Below, in pieces: positions 9,319 to 19,197 of a stretch of 64,000 nucleotides of DNA. Source of the stretch: Synechococcus sp. AG-679-D13. GTDB lineage: Bacteria > Cyanobacteriota > Cyanobacteriia > PCC-6307 > Cyanobiaceae. A model generated the notes under the pieces. The model worked only from the letters and a program-made list of their open reading frames with translations, was not told where the DNA came from and did no database searches. How positions within the stretch are numbered: the stretch's first letter is position 1; each line of letters starts with the position of its first letter. Position numbers and translations under genes: made by a program. Location: positions 16,760-80,759 of the forward strand of contig QCUM01000006.1 in the NCBI GenBank assembly GCA_003210735.1. Reading direction: 5' to 3'.

Positions 9319-10785
9319 TCAGAAGCGATACGCATCCATGAGTGGGAGTATCGCTGGCAGTGGAGCTGGTCGCAATATGTTCACCGCAGCAGGTTTCTCA
9401 ACAGCGGGTGGTTGAGCAGGAAGCTGGAGCTGACGGTTCTTGCTGGTCGCGATTGCATCCTGTGATCTCTGAAGATCCAGCTTCCGCTGCTGCAGCTGAG
9501 CCAGCTGTCTAACGGGAACAACGCTCAGCAGGTGGCCAGGTGTGGCATCAGCTGGGTAAACCAAGCTGACGCGCACTGGCTGGATGTGGTCAGGCAGGAG
9601 CTGAAGATCGCCTAATGCCAGGCTTTCGCCGGAGCGCAAGCCGACATGAACGTCTCGCACTTGGTCGCCGGTTTCGATTCTGATCGAACCGCGAAAGGCC
9701 GTGAATGCCTTCTTACCGGACACAACCGGATGGCTCATGACCAATTGATAGGGTCCCTGCCCCGTCAGGTTGAGGGTGACATCGAACTTGACGCCATAGG
9801 TGCCCACGTTGTTCAGGGATGAGTCCACCATGCGAGAGGCCAGCGGATTCACTTGAATTTCGCGGGTGCCAAAGGTGTGGCGACGCGTGCTGGTCAAGGG
9901 CACATGCAAAGAGCTCAGATTCAGGTCGTGACGAAGATTCGCGGTGTATTCGTCTCCGAGGGCAACTCCAGCGACGCGGGAGAACACAGTGCCGTTGTTG
10001 ATCTGGTCCAGGCGATTGAGATAAATGCGCCCCGGTGCAAGACGACCGGCAGAGAGGACGGCTAGAAGATCCTGATCATTGCGAGGGTTCTCCGCGGCAA
10101 CCACCGCGAGATGAAAGCGCCCGTCGCTGCGTCCACGCAACAGACCATTGGCAATCCCACGGGCTGGCAAGAGAGTGCTGACCACAACGGTTTTGCTGAG
10201 CGGTGGAATCACCACGCTTGAAGGCAGGTCGCGATCAAGCTGATCGCGGAGCATCTGAACCGCTGTGGCGTCTCCAGGGCCGGTGTTCCAGGGTCGTTTC
10301 CCAAGGGGTTTAACCCCCATCAGTTTGTTGGGCAGGTATGGCGCTTCGAAGCTGTTTTTGAGCGATCCACGTTCAAATCGCAACGTAACGGGATCCGATC
10401 CGGGGTTGGATGCGATCAGGGCCAGGGTGAGCACGCCGCGATCACGACGTCCTCCCAACTTGGCTGCATCGGAGGGGTAGTACTTGTGATGCATATGAAC
10501 CGCGAATTCACCGTCGAAGGTGAATGCGGCATTGCTCAGCGGTCGCTTGGTTTCCGCCGCGATCGCAGATCCTGACTGCGTGTCGACCAGAATTCCCGCT
10601 CCGGTAACAATTTCAGGTTGATTGGAGTGAAGTACAGGAACGTTGTTGAAATGCCCTTCCAGCGGCCTGGCTCTCTGGCCAGCCATCAAGGCCACATAGG
10701 CGCCTGCACGCGGACTCGCAGCAGCCTCAACAACCGCGCATGCGACACAGCATGAGACCAGGTGTAAGACGCGGCTGAGCTTCAT
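9319..10785 (-). CDS. exported protein, DUF3370-like
   Basis: About 488 aa from the ATG at 10785, which gives a clean signal peptide (MKLSRVLHLVSCCVACAVVE, then Ala-rich cleavage region). An in-frame ATG at 10815 and a longer frame to 10881 are alternatives. The mature part is beta-rich with AGQRARPLEGHFNNVPVLHS near the front and VHMHHKYYP further on, which I recall from the cyanobacterial DUF3370 family of unknown function; this assignment is from memory. The C-terminal ~90 residues are Gln/Pro-rich low complexity. Probably periplasmic or outer-layer. Confidence 0.7.
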   Translation of the reverse strand: MKLSRVLHLVSCCVACAVVEAAASPRAGAYVALMAGQRARPLEGHFNNVPVLHSNQPEIVTGAGILVDTQSGSAIAAETKRPLSNAAFTFDGEFAVHMHHKYYPSDAAKLGGRRDRGVLTLALIASNPGSDPVTLRFERGSLKNSFEAPYLPNKLMGVKPLGKRPWNTGPGDATAVQMLRDQLDRDLPSSVVIPPLSKTVVVSTLLPARGIANGLLRGRSDGRFHLAVVAAENPRNDQDLLAVLSAGRLAPGRIYLNRLDQINNGTVFSRVAGVALGDEYTANLRHDLNLSSLHVPLTSTRRHTFGTREIQVNPLASRMVDSSLNNVGTYGVKFDVTLNLTGQGPYQLVMSHPVVSGKKAFTAFRGSIRIETGDQVRDVHVGLRSGESLALGDLQLLPDHIQPVRVSLVYPADATPGHLLSVVPVRQLAQLQQRKLDLQRSQDAIATSKNRQLQLPAQPPAVEKPAAVNILRPAPLPAILPLMDAYRF

Positions 10786-11007
10786 GAGACTGGCCGATGT
10801 GGGTTCGGCCTTCATCTGCGAGGGGTGAACTTCCAACGTTAATCGCGCCTCCTTAAGGAGCCAAGTTCCTGGCTGAGCCACAACTTGAATTCAGATCGGG
10901 CAGGATTGGCCTAAGTTGTCAACGTTCACATGTTTCCCCCGTTCAGCTGTGACGTCTCCAGCGATCACAGTCATCGCCGTCGCCATCATCAGGAACGCAA
11001 GCTGTCG

Positions 11008-11115
11008 ATGCTGAGCTTCTGGCGTGACGGACTGGAGAGACAGTTGGCAGCGGTCAATGCCTCCATTGAAACCCTCAAGGGTCAGATGGAACGTGACGCT
11101 CAAAAGGAAAGCTGA
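11008..11115 (+). CDS. small hypothetical protein (35 aa)
   Basis: The short frame starts MLSFWRDGLERQLAAVNASI and continues as an amphipathic helix ending MERDAQKES. A possible AGGAA ribosome-binding site lies about 12 bases upstream. A longer frame from 10930 adds a His/Arg-rich stretch that looks non-coding. The helix pattern looks protein-like, but function is unknown. It overlaps the 3' end of the convergent sigma factor gene by 16 bases. Confidence 0.45.
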   Translation: MLSFWRDGLERQLAAVNASIETLKGQMERDAQKES

Positions 11116-11732
11116 TGTCTCTCCAATGAGCTCTCCATCCGTTCCAGACCTCTCTTCAGTCGACGTTGGACAGTCATTGCCGAAACATTGAAGCGACGAC
11201 CGGCAGCACGAAGGCTTAAGCCTTCCAGCACTGTTGCTTCCACTGCAAGTCGTTCAGGCACCGGCAGGGCTTTGAGCGATCTCCGCACTTTTTGGCGGGA
11301 GTCACGCTGATCAAGGTCCATCAGTTGATCGCAGACACTTGCGTCAACGACGTTTTCGAGTGGCTGCCAGGTTCCTTTGCTTCGGTATTGCTCGAGGATC
11401 ATCTGTTCCCGAGGTTCCTGCGGACCCATTTCAAGTCGCGACAATCGCAACGCCTCCTCCTCCACACGGCGGGGGAGCCGTACCAGGGCTACACCATCGC
11501 GAAGGTAATGAAGGATTTCGCCGCGGATATGTGGTCTGGCATAGACCTCGAAGGGCACCTTCGTCTGAGGTCGATATGACCTTGACGCCTTGATCAAACC
11601 AAGCAGACCAACCTGACGCAGATCATCCATGTCGTATCCCGTGCGTCGGGAGTAGCGAACAGCAAGTTCCCTGGCGAGATGCAGGTGTCGTTCCACCTGT
11701 TGATTACTACGACGCAGTGATGCATGGCTCAT
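11100..11732 (-). CDS. RNA polymerase sigma factor, group 3 (SigF-like)
   Basis: 210 aa. Region 2 is clear: LARELAVRYSRRTGYDMDDL, then QVGLLGLIKASRSYRP and FEVYARPHIRGEILHYLRD, the hallmark of SigB/SigF/FliA-type sigma factors. Region 3 is short, and region 4 ends in a helix-turn-helix (GLSLRAAGRRFNVSAMTVQR). Cyanobacterial group 3 factors serve stress or motility/pilus functions; which applies here is not visible. No anti-sigma gene is adjacent. The stop overlaps the small convergent ORF at 11008. Confidence 0.9.
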   Translation of the reverse strand: MSHASLRRSNQQVERHLHLARELAVRYSRRTGYDMDDLRQVGLLGLIKASRSYRPQTKVPFEVYARPHIRGEILHYLRDGVALVRLPRRVEEEALRLSRLEMGPQEPREQMILEQYRSKGTWQPLENVVDASVCDQLMDLDQRDSRQKVRRSLKALPVPERLAVEATVLEGLSLRAAGRRFNVSAMTVQRRLKRGLERMESSLERHQLSF

Positions 11733-11788
11733 GAACAGTTGGTCGGGGTGTGAACAATTGCCCCCTACCTCAATCGATGCACCGCTGA

Positions 11789-12664
11789 TCAGCCCTTGGC
11801 ATCAGTGGAACCACGGACATCCGCTGATGGAACAACCTCGCTCAACAACGCCTCAGGCCCATGCCGGTCGAGCCAGGATCGATCGGACCGCTCCGAGCAC
11901 AGGAGATAACCAGCGAAACCGAGCGCATTGACGCTGAATCCGTGGCATTCATCACGGCTTCTGCTGACCAGGCCCATCCAATGGTTACCGAACAGAAGGT
12001 TGTAAGGATTCCGTGGTCTCGTTTCGAGACTTGGATGGCCGATGCCCTGGGCCTGGCAAAGGTTCAGGTAACTGGAATGGAGAGCTTCAGCCGAATCGGT
12101 CTGGAATGAGACGGCATTGGTCCGGATGTCCAGCAGATCACAACTGTCTGAAACGCCAATTGCATCAAGCCTTGTTTCCCACCAGCCCTCTCGGGGGCAA
12201 AGGGATTCACCGGCTTCACGGGGCAGCAGCTGAAGGTGGCGATGGGGCTGACTTGCACCAGCCGATGGACCGCTGTTGAAGAACCAAAATCCTTCACTGT
12301 GCTTGCGAACGGCATGCACCGCCTGCCAATCCACTGGCGTAAGCCAGCCGTTCTGCGGAGCCCATCGACGACTGATCAACAGCATGTGACCGATCTGAAC
12401 GGGGTATTTGTTCAGGATCAGCACATGGTTAGATCCCACAGGCTCCAATTCGAGCCGCTGATCCCAGGGGAGGAATGGATTTGGTTTAGGTCCCGCAGGG
12501 CGCAGATGGGGGGGCGGAGAGCCAATCAGGTGGCGTAACTCGAAGCCCTGGTCACCATGTTCTGGGCATCGTTCCACCCTTGTGGTCAGTGGGCACAACG
12601 CCCCGCTGATGACGGCCTCCTCGCTGCGCTGGATGGCCAGCTGATGCAGTCGCGCGACCCCCAT
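11789..12664 (-). CDS. ATP adenylyltransferase (Ap4A phosphorylase)
   Basis: 291 aa from the ATG at 12664 (MGVARLHQLAIQRSEEAV); the longer frame adds 16 unlikely residues. It degrades diadenosine tetraphosphate. It shows the family pattern: PFLPWDQRLELEPVG, LNKYPVQIGHMLLISR, and GPSAGASQPHRHLQLLP, whose His-x-His-x-Gln is the HIT-like active site of Ap4A phosphorylases. Divergent from the SDR gene at 12761. Confidence 0.88.
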   Translation of the reverse strand: MGVARLHQLAIQRSEEAVISGALCPLTTRVERCPEHGDQGFELRHLIGSPPPHLRPAGPKPNPFLPWDQRLELEPVGSNHVLILNKYPVQIGHMLLISRRWAPQNGWLTPVDWQAVHAVRKHSEGFWFFNSGPSAGASQPHRHLQLLPREAGESLCPREGWWETRLDAIGVSDSCDLLDIRTNAVSFQTDSAEALHSSYLNLCQAQGIGHPSLETRPRNPYNLLFGNHWMGLVSRSRDECHGFSVNALGFAGYLLCSERSDRSWLDRHGPEALLSEVVPSADVRGSTDAKG

Positions 12665-12760
12665 GGTTCTTGCGCTTCGCAAACACGGTATGGATGGTTT
12701 TGATCCTCCCATGGGCCGTCTGATTCGCTAAAGCTGTCGGCCGCTGCAGTGAATGAATCG

Positions 12761-13480
12761 ATGCACGACAACACCTGGAGCGGCCTTGCCCTTGTGGTCG
12801 GCACTGGAGGGATCGGTCAGGCGATTTCTCAACGCCTGGAGCAGCGCTTTCCGGACCTGACCCTCATCACCGCAGGGCGCCAAGGGGGACACCGGAACCA
12901 AGTGCAACTCGATCTGGAATCCGATTTCGATCTAGAGCGTCTGGCGCCTGCCCTCCAAAAATTCGACCAGCCACTTCGTCTGGTGTTCAACTGCAGTGGG
13001 CGGTTGCATGGTCCTGGCCTTCAACCGGAGAAACGGTTGACCCAATTGACACGCAAAGCCCTCGAGGAGCAGTTCGCCATCAATGCTTTTGCTCCAGTTT
13101 TGCTGGCAAAGGCTGTTGAACCTCTGCTCCAACGCGATCGGCCCTTTCATTTCGCCAGCCTCAGTGCGCGGGTGGGGAGCATCACCGACAACCGAAGCGG
13201 AGGCTGGTATGGCTATCGGGCTGCCAAATCAGCTCAGAATCAGCTGTTGAAGACCCTCAGCATCGAGTGGGGTCGCCGCTGGCCAAACGCCACTGTGACC
13301 CTGCTCCATCCCGGCACAACAGACACCGCACTGTCGAAGCCGTTCCAGAGTTTCGTCCCCCCGGAGAAGCTGTTTTCGCCCGAGCGAGCAGCTGACCAGC
13401 TGTTGTCGGTTCTGAGCTGTCAGACACCTCCGCAAAGTGGATCATTTGTGGCCTGGGATGGTCAGCCGATCGACTGGTGA
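12761..13480 (+). CDS. short-chain dehydrogenase/reductase (SDR) family protein
   Basis: About 239 aa; ATG at 12761 is preferred, with a GTG four codons earlier. The N-terminal nucleotide-binding turn is VVGTGGIGQAI, the NCSGRLHGPG segment stands where SDRs have NNAG, and the catalytic pair appears as YGYRAAKSAQNQ (Tyr-x3-Lys). The C-terminus carries HPGTTDTALSKPF, as in C-factor-like SDRs. Substrate unknown. Its 3' end overlaps the convergent DUF2237 gene by 19 bases. Confidence 0.85.
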   Translation: MHDNTWSGLALVVGTGGIGQAISQRLEQRFPDLTLITAGRQGGHRNQVQLDLESDFDLERLAPALQKFDQPLRLVFNCSGRLHGPGLQPEKRLTQLTRKALEEQFAINAFAPVLLAKAVEPLLQRDRPFHFASLSARVGSITDNRSGGWYGYRAAKSAQNQLLKTLSIEWGRRWPNATVTLLHPGTTDTALSKPFQSFVPPEKLFSPERAADQLLSVLSCQTPPQSGSFVAWDGQPIDW

Positions 13481-13857
13481 GCATGTTGCTTGAGCTGATC
13501 CAGGGTCACCACGGATAGAGCCGTGTCTTCGGTGGCCTCCAAACGCACCAGGGGTGCCATGCCGTCTTCAAAAGCCTGCTTCCAGCGTGGGGCGCAGATA
13601 CACCAGTGATCACCGGGTTGAAGTCCCGGGAACTGAAATGCAGGGATCGGGGTCGAAAGGTCGTTTCCCTGTGCCTTGCTGTACCGCAGAAAGGCTTCGG
13701 TCATCACACAACAGATGCTGTGCTGGCCATGGTCATTGGCATCCGTCTCGCAGAACCCATCCCTGTGCCATCCGGTCATCGGATCACATCCACAGACCAC
13801 CAGAGGCTCTCCGAGAACATTGCGGGGTCTGGGATGAACGGGGCTCGAACTGGTCAT
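13462..13857 (-). CDS. DUF2237 family protein
   Basis: 131 aa from the ATG at 13857 (MTSSSPVHPRPRNVLGEPL). It shows the DUF2237 run of conserved motifs: NVLGEPL, CDPMTGWHRDGFC, HSICCVMTEAFL, SKAQGNDLSTP, FPGLQPGDHWCICAPRW. Several cysteines and the acidic residues suggest a metal site, but function is unknown in the family. Convergent with the SDR gene. Confidence 0.85.
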   Translation of the reverse strand: MTSSSPVHPRPRNVLGEPLVVCGCDPMTGWHRDGFCETDANDHGQHSICCVMTEAFLRYSKAQGNDLSTPIPAFQFPGLQPGDHWCICAPRWKQAFEDGMAPLVRLEATEDTALSVVTLDQLKQHAHQSIG

Positions 13858-13969
13858 TGAAAGGCCTGCTGAGAGGAGGAGTCTGCCCAAGGACTGGCAC
13901 ATTTTGACCACAGATGGTTGACGAACCCCTGGGGGAACGCGGTAAAGGTCGTTCAGTCATGTCCACTCG

Positions 13970-14200
13970 ATGGATTGGGAGTTCACCGAAGACGCCGCCT
14001 TTCTGGCGCTCTGCGACGCGTTTCGCGAGAGCGGCGAAAGCTCGGCGATTGAGTTCCTGGCCAATGGAGAGGGGGCCTTGCATTTCCAGGATTTAGCCCA
14101 GAACGCCGCCGGAGAAGGAATCGATCTGAGCGAATCCAACGCTCTGGACTCCTTCCAGCAAGAGGTGATCGAGACAATGGAAAAGCTCTGCCAGAACTGA
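13970..14200 (+). CDS. small acidic hypothetical protein (76 aa)
   Basis: Starts MDWEFTEDAAFLALCDAFRE and ends METMEKLCQN-like (VIETMEKLCQN). It is acidic and helical, with no signal peptide. Composition and start context look like a real gene. I do not recognise the family. It is convergent with the gene at 14222, with 21 bases between stops. Confidence 0.7.
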   Translation: MDWEFTEDAAFLALCDAFRESGESSAIEFLANGEGALHFQDLAQNAAGEGIDLSESNALDSFQQEVIETMEKLCQN

Positions 14201-14221
14201 ATCCGGCAAAGCTGGCGGAGA

Positions 14222-14494
14222 TCAGTCGTAGTAGAAGGCGATCTCCTTGTCCTTCAGACCGTCCCATCCGGCGTCCTGAAGCCGCTGGTTGAGGGTCGTT
14301 TGGTCAAAGTGCTTTGCACCGGTCTTGACCACCCGATTGCGCATCGACTTGAGCACACCGCTTCGGGCGCGCTGGCTTTCCAGGTCCATGACCTGGTTGT
14401 AGAGCTCAAGCATCTCCTGAGGGATGGGGCTTCCATCCAGATCAACCCCGGCCTTGATGGCGGCATCAACTCCATCAGGTCCAGAAATAGCCAT
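14222..14494 (-). CDS. hypothetical protein downstream of metH (90 aa)
   Basis: Begins MAISGPDGVDAAIKAGVDLD at 14494; the longer frame runs back into metH and looks non-coding there. The protein contains PQEMLELYNQVMDLESQRAR and ends KDKEIAFYYD. No transmembrane segment is seen and the family is not recognised. It lies 46 bases after metH on the same strand and may be cotranscribed. Confidence 0.75.
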   Translation of the reverse strand: MAISGPDGVDAAIKAGVDLDGSPIPQEMLELYNQVMDLESQRARSGVLKSMRNRVVKTGAKHFDQTTLNQRLQDAGWDGLKDKEIAFYYD

Positions 14495-14540
14495 GGTGAT
14501 CTGCTTTGGGCGCCTTAGGCTATGGGACGCCCAAGTCTGT

Positions 14541-17500
14541 TCAGGCGCTGAAGTATCGGGCGCGGGAGTGAAGGGCCACGAGTGCCGTTGTGCTCTGCTC
14601 GGGTTCGAGCTGGTCACTGGCATCCATCGTCAGGCTGATTCGATCGGCTCCGAGCCACTCAAGCTGCTGACGCGAATCCGCCACGTTCGGACACGCTGGA
14701 TAACCGAAGGAGTAACGGCTGCCGCGGTAACGCTGCGCCAGCACATCCCGGAGTGATATGCCATCGGGATCAGCAAAGCCGAGCTCTGATCGGATCCTGG
14801 CGTGGACCCATTCCGCCATGGCCTCCGCCATCTGAACGGCAAGACCATGGAAGTAGAGGTAGTCGCTGTAGCGATCGCCCTTGAACAGCTCCTGAGCCAC
14901 CAAAGAGGCCTTCTGACCCATGGTCACAGCCTGCATCGGCAACACATCGGTGGGATGCCCGTTGGCGTCAAGGTCGTTGTAGAAATCGGCGATGCAGTAT
15001 CGGTTGCCGGAACGCTGACGCGGCAGCTCAAAGCTGCCAAGTTCTCGGGCACCATCAACGTCGAAGACCCGGAGAGTATTTCCATCACGCCCCACGGGGA
15101 AGTAGCCGTAGACCGCCCGCGGAGTCAACAATGACTCGTCGATGCAGCGTTGCATCCATTGCTGCAACACAGGCTCAGCTTTGTCTGCCAGCATGGCTTT
15201 GTAGTCGTCCCGACTTTGCTCCTTCGTCTTGCGCAGCATCCACTGACCTGCGAAAAGAGCATTGCGGTCGAGGTAGTGAAACACCTCCGAGATGTCGACG
15301 TCGTCTTCCATGATCACGGCTGAGCCCAGGAAGGGCGCCTTCGGCATGGCTTCGGCAGGGACGGTCTCGGAACGATCCGATGTCACTGGAGGTAGCTCAG
15401 GTGCTGGAGCATTGACGACCGGCGCCGCAGACTCTGCCTCTTCCTCGGATCGTTTTGGAGTCTCATCGAGACCGACTCCCTCAGGTGCATCCACGAGGAA
15501 ACCCTCCTGATTGGTCCAGTTCTCCTTGCCTTTCGCATCCATGAGCGCATCCATGAAGCGCAGGTCCGCAAAGGCATCACGCCCGTAGATCACCTTGCCG
15601 GCATAAACCTCGCGGCAATCCTTCTGGACAAAACGTGGCGTGAGGGCAGCACCACCAAGGATCACCGGTACGTCGATTCCCGCTTCGTTGAAAGCCTGAA
15701 GGTTGTCCTTCATGAAGGCGGTGGACTTCACCAGCAGACCGCTCATCGCGATGCAATCTGCCTTGTGCTCCTGCTGCGCCTCAACGATCGCCTCGCAGCT
15801 CTGCTTGATCCCGAGGTTGACCACCTCGTAACCATTGTTGGTGAGAATGATATCCACCAGATTCTTGCCGATGTCGTGGACATCGCCTTTGACGGTTGCG
15901 ATAAGGAACTTGCCTTTACTCAGGCTTTCGCCCTCGTTTTTTTCCATGTGTGGCTCCAGATGCGCCACAGCCGATTTCATCGTTTCGGCGCTCTGCAAAA
16001 CAAATGGGAGCTGCATCTGACCACTACCGAACAGCTCACCCACAACTTTCATGCCGTCCAGCAGGAAGGTATTGATGATCTGCAGCGGTGGGTAGGCATC
16101 AAGAGCTTGATCCAGGGATGGTTCCAACCCGATTCGCTCCCCATCGATGATGTGCTGCTTGAGCCGCTCTTCGATCGGCAGATCTGCCAGCGAAGGACCG
16201 GAAGCGCGGGCCTCCTTGGTGCTGACGCCTTCGAAAAGCTTGGTGAGTTCGGTGAGGGGGTCATAGACACAGATGCCATCCTCAAACCGACGGTTGTCTT
16301 TGATCAGATCTCTGCAGACGGTCTGGTGTTCGTCGCTGATCTTCATCAGCGGAAGAATCTTCGCCGGGCTGACGATGGCAGCATCCATGCCCGCTTCACA
16401 GCAGTCATGCAGGAACACGGAGTTGAGGTTGATCCGAGCCGCCGGAGACAGACCGAAACTCACGTTGCTGACACCGAGCACCACATGAACACCCGGAAGG
16501 TTCTCGCGGATCATCCGGATCGAATCAACCGTGGCTCGAGCATTCAGGCGGTCTTCCTCGATGCCGGTTGAGATGGGTAACGCCAGAGGGTCGTAGAAGA
16601 TCTCATGAGCTGGGATGCCGAACTCGAGGGCATCGCGATAGGCCCGTTGGGCAATGGCGAACTTCTTCTCTGCGGATCGGGCCATCCCGTCTTCATCAAT
16701 GGTGCCGACAACAACTGCAGCGCCGTAGCGACGGGCCAGCTCAAGCACCTTGAAGAAACGCTCGTCCCCGTCCTCATAGTTGGTCGAGTTGAGGATGCAT
16801 TTACCGCCTGCCACCTTGAGGCCTGATTCCATTTTCTGCCACTCAGTGGAGTCGAGCATCAGAGGCAGGTTGACGTTGGTGACCAGACGGCTCACCAGCT
16901 CGTTCATATCCCTCTCGCCATCCCGACCGACGTAATCAACGTTGACGTCCAGAACGTGGGCGTTTTCCTTGACCTGTCCACGGGCCACCGACACCAGACC
17001 ATCCCAGTCCTCTTCCGCCAGCAGCTCACGCACCTTGCGGCTGCCGCTTGCATTGAGCCGTTCTCCGATGATCAGGAACGAGTTGTCCTGCTGGTATGGA
17101 GTGACTCCGTAAATCGATGCCGCCGCAGGTTCATAGTTGAGGCTGGGGCGGACGTCTTCCGAGGTGACGCTGTTCCAACGCGCTGGGCGTTCGGCAGGCT
17201 TCAGTTCCCGGGACAGTTCCGCGAGGCTGCCGATGTGTGCCGGCGTGGTGCCACAACAGCCACCGATCACCTGCACACCGAGATCCTCAACGAAGTGCAT
17301 GAGCTGCATCTTCAGCTCAACCGGCGTCAGGCGGTAATGGGCCACACCGCCGATGTTCTCCGGCAGACCTGCATTGGGAATGCAGCTGACGGCAAACGGG
17401 GAATGCTGCGAGAGGTAACGGATGTGCTCCTTCATCTGCTCGGGACCCGTGGCACAGTTGAGTCCGAGAATGTCGATCGGGAAGGGCTCGAGAATCGAGA

Positions 17501-18167
17501 CCACCGCTGCAATATCGGTACCCACAAGCATGGTGCCCGTGGTTTCCATGGTCACCGACACCATCAGAGCCCGCCGCTCACCCGTTGCCTCGAAGGCCTC
17601 TTCGATGCCCTGCAGTGCCGCTTTGATCTGAAGAACGTCCTGACAGGTTTCAACAATCAACAGATCAACGTTGCCAGCGATCAGGCCTTCGGCCTGCTCC
17701 CGGAACGAGCCCCGCATCGTGTCGAAATCGATGTGGCCCAGGGTGGGCAGCTTGGTGGTGGGTCCCATGGACCCGGCAACAAAACGAGGTTTATCAGGGG
17801 TGCTGAATTCATCGGCCATTTCACGGGCCAGCTCAGCCGCCCGCTTGTTCAGCTCGAACGCCTGATCCTCGAGACCGTATTCCGCCAACACGATCGATGC
17901 AGCTCCGAACGTATCGGTTTCGATGACATCGCAACCAACCTCAAGGAACTTGCGGTGCACCGCCTTAACCGACTCGGGGCTGGTGACGGCAAGATTCTCG
18001 TTGCATCCCTCCAGATCAGGCCCACCGAAATCATCGGCGGTCAGGTCCAGATCCTGGAGGCTGGTGCCGGTGGCACCGTCGAACACCATCACGGGCCGAT
18101 CAGGTCCGTTCAGATGCTCCAGGAACCGGGAGGTGGTGAGTTTCCGGTTTGCTTGCGCCACCACCAT
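14541..18167 (-). CDS. metH: cobalamin-dependent methionine synthase
   Basis: 1208 aa. It transfers the methyl group of 5-methyltetrahydrofolate to homocysteine via bound B12. Domains in order: homocysteine-binding with zinc cysteines C238, C304 and C305 ([12 protein letters not shown]); pterin-binding (from about 360, [13 protein letters not shown]); cap plus B12-binding with [10 protein letters not shown] supplying the lower-ligand His; a Glu/Pro-rich linker; and the activation domain ([21 protein letters not shown]). Full length. It sits downstream of ilvE and close to divergent cobN, so B12 use and synthesis are neighbours. No cobalamin riboswitch is visible in the 51 bases before it. Confidence 0.97.
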   Translation of the reverse strand: MVVAQANRKLTTSRFLEHLNGPDRPVMVFDGATGTSLQDLDLTADDFGGPDLEGCNENLAVTSPESVKAVHRKFLEVGCDVIETDTFGAASIVLAEYGLEDQAFELNKRAAELAREMADEFSTPDKPRFVAGSMGPTTKLPTLGHIDFDTMRGSFREQAEGLIAGNVDLLIVETCQDVLQIKAALQGIEEAFEATGERRALMVSVTMETTGTMLVGTDIAAVVSILEPFPIDILGLNCATGPEQMKEHIRYLSQHSPFAVSCIPNAGLPENIGGVAHYRLTPVELKMQLMHFVEDLGVQVIGGCCGTTPAHIGSLAELSRELKPAERPARWNSVTSEDVRPSLNYEPAAASIYGVTPYQQDNSFLIIGERLNASGSRKVRELLAEEDWDGLVSVARGQVKENAHVLDVNVDYVGRDGERDMNELVSRLVTNVNLPLMLDSTEWQKMESGLKVAGGKCILNSTNYEDGDERFFKVLELARRYGAAVVVGTIDEDGMARSAEKKFAIAQRAYRDALEFGIPAHEIFYDPLALPISTGIEEDRLNARATVDSIRMIRENLPGVHVVLGVSNVSFGLSPAARINLNSVFLHDCCEAGMDAAIVSPAKILPLMKISDEHQTVCRDLIKDNRRFEDGICVYDPLTELTKLFEGVSTKEARASGPSLADLPIEERLKQHIIDGERIGLEPSLDQALDAYPPLQIINTFLLDGMKVVGELFGSGQMQLPFVLQSAETMKSAVAHLEPHMEKNEGESLSKGKFLIATVKGDVHDIGKNLVDIILTNNGYEVVNLGIKQSCEAIVEAQQEHKADCIAMSGLLVKSTAFMKDNLQAFNEAGIDVPVILGGAALTPRFVQKDCREVYAGKVIYGRDAFADLRFMDALMDAKGKENWTNQEGFLVDAPEGVGLDETPKRSEEEAESAAPVVNAPAPELPPVTSDRSETVPAEAMPKAPFLGSAVIMEDDVDISEVFHYLDRNALFAGQWMLRKTKEQSRDDYKAMLADKAEPVLQQWMQRCIDESLLTPRAVYGYFPVGRDGNTLRVFDVDGARELGSFELPRQRSGNRYCIADFYNDLDANGHPTDVLPMQAVTMGQKASLVAQELFKGDRYSDYLYFHGLAVQMAEAMAEWVHARIRSELGFADPDGISLRDVLAQRYRGSRYSFGYPACPNVADSRQQLEWLGADRISLTMDASDQLEPEQSTTALVALHSRARYFSA

Positions 18168-18218
18168 TAACTGTCTTCAGCTCTTCTTCATAATCCTAGG
18201 AAAAGCCCCCGCCCAACC

Positions 18219-19133
18219 TCATCCGATTGGGATTCTGGTTATCCAGTGTTCATAGGCCGGATCACGGCCTTCCGTGATCGCCACAAGCTTGTTCTTGAGT
18301 GCATGCATAACGGGTCGGTCCGTATTCAGCACAGTGGACTCGATCTGACGAATGGGCGTCACCTTTGCGGCCGTCCCGGAGAGGAACACCTCATCGGCGA
18401 TGAACAGCTCGGTCTTGTCCACAGCCCGTTCGATCACAGGAATGTCCATGGCCTTGGCCAGCTCGATCACGCTTGCCCGGGTGATTCCCTCAAGGATGTC
18501 CTGGTCAACGCCAGGGGTGATCAGCTGACCGTCACGCACCAGGAACAGATTCATCCCACTGGCTTCACTGATCTTGCCGCGGCTGTTCAGCAGAAGGGCT
18601 TCGTCAAAGCCGCTCTGAACCGCTTCTGTTTTAGCTAAGGAACTCGTGATGTAAGCACCGGAGATCTTGCCGCGCAGAGGCAGGGAACGATCCTCCTGTC
18701 GGGTCCAGCTGCTGATTCGACAACTGACCCCCTCGGGTGAGAGGTAATCACCCAGGGGAAGCCCGTAGATCAGGAAGTCGGTTTCGATGTTGTGCAGCCG
18801 CGGGGCGATGCCCAGATCACTGGTGTACACAAAAGGCCGCAGATAGATCGGCTGATCCGGCTTGTTGGCCTGCAAGATGGCCGTCAGGGCCTTGTGAATC
18901 GTTTCCTCACTCAGATCGGTGAGCAGCAAGCGTGCGCTTTGACTAAGTCGTCGTGCATGGCGATCGGCACGAAACAGCAGCATCGACTGGCTGTTTTCTG
19001 GATCTGGAATCGCACGCATTCCACCAAAGGCGCCTGTGCCGTAATGCAGCGCGTGGGTGGCGATGGAGATCCTGGCCTCCTCAAAAGGGACGCACTGGCC
19101 CTGAAACCATGCGTAGGGCAGGAACTGATGCAT
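18219..19133 (-). CDS. ilvE: branched-chain amino acid aminotransferase
   Basis: 304 aa from the ATG at 19133 (MHQFLPYAWFQGQCVPFEEA); the longer frame adds 51 implausible residues. PLP-dependent class IV aminotransferase making Leu, Ile and Val. Features: HALHYGTGAFGGMRA, the catalytic Lys in GKISGAYITSSLAKTEA, DEALLLNSRGKISEASGMNL and the C-terminal SGTAAKVTPI, together typical of IlvE rather than D-amino acid aminotransferase. It lies upstream of metH and divergent from cobN, 64 bases away. Confidence 0.93.
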   Translation of the reverse strand: MHQFLPYAWFQGQCVPFEEARISIATHALHYGTGAFGGMRAIPDPENSQSMLLFRADRHARRLSQSARLLLTDLSEETIHKALTAILQANKPDQPIYLRPFVYTSDLGIAPRLHNIETDFLIYGLPLGDYLSPEGVSCRISSWTRQEDRSLPLRGKISGAYITSSLAKTEAVQSGFDEALLLNSRGKISEASGMNLFLVRDGQLITPGVDQDILEGITRASVIELAKAMDIPVIERAVDKTELFIADEVFLSGTAAKVTPIRQIESTVLNTDRPVMHALKNKLVAITEGRDPAYEHWITRIPIG

Positions 19134-19197
19134 CGCAGAGAAGGCCCGATGGCTGAATCTTCTCACCATCGGTCCCCTGCCTCGGGAGAATGCAGCC

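Noticed and set aside
16956..18170. 404-codon plus-strand frame opposite metH
   Set aside because: It lies entirely antisense to a full-length, well-conserved metH and has no recognisable protein pattern.
18168..18218. Cobalamin riboswitch before metH or cobN
   Set aside because: The 51- and 64-base gaps are too short and no B12-box-like sequence is visible.
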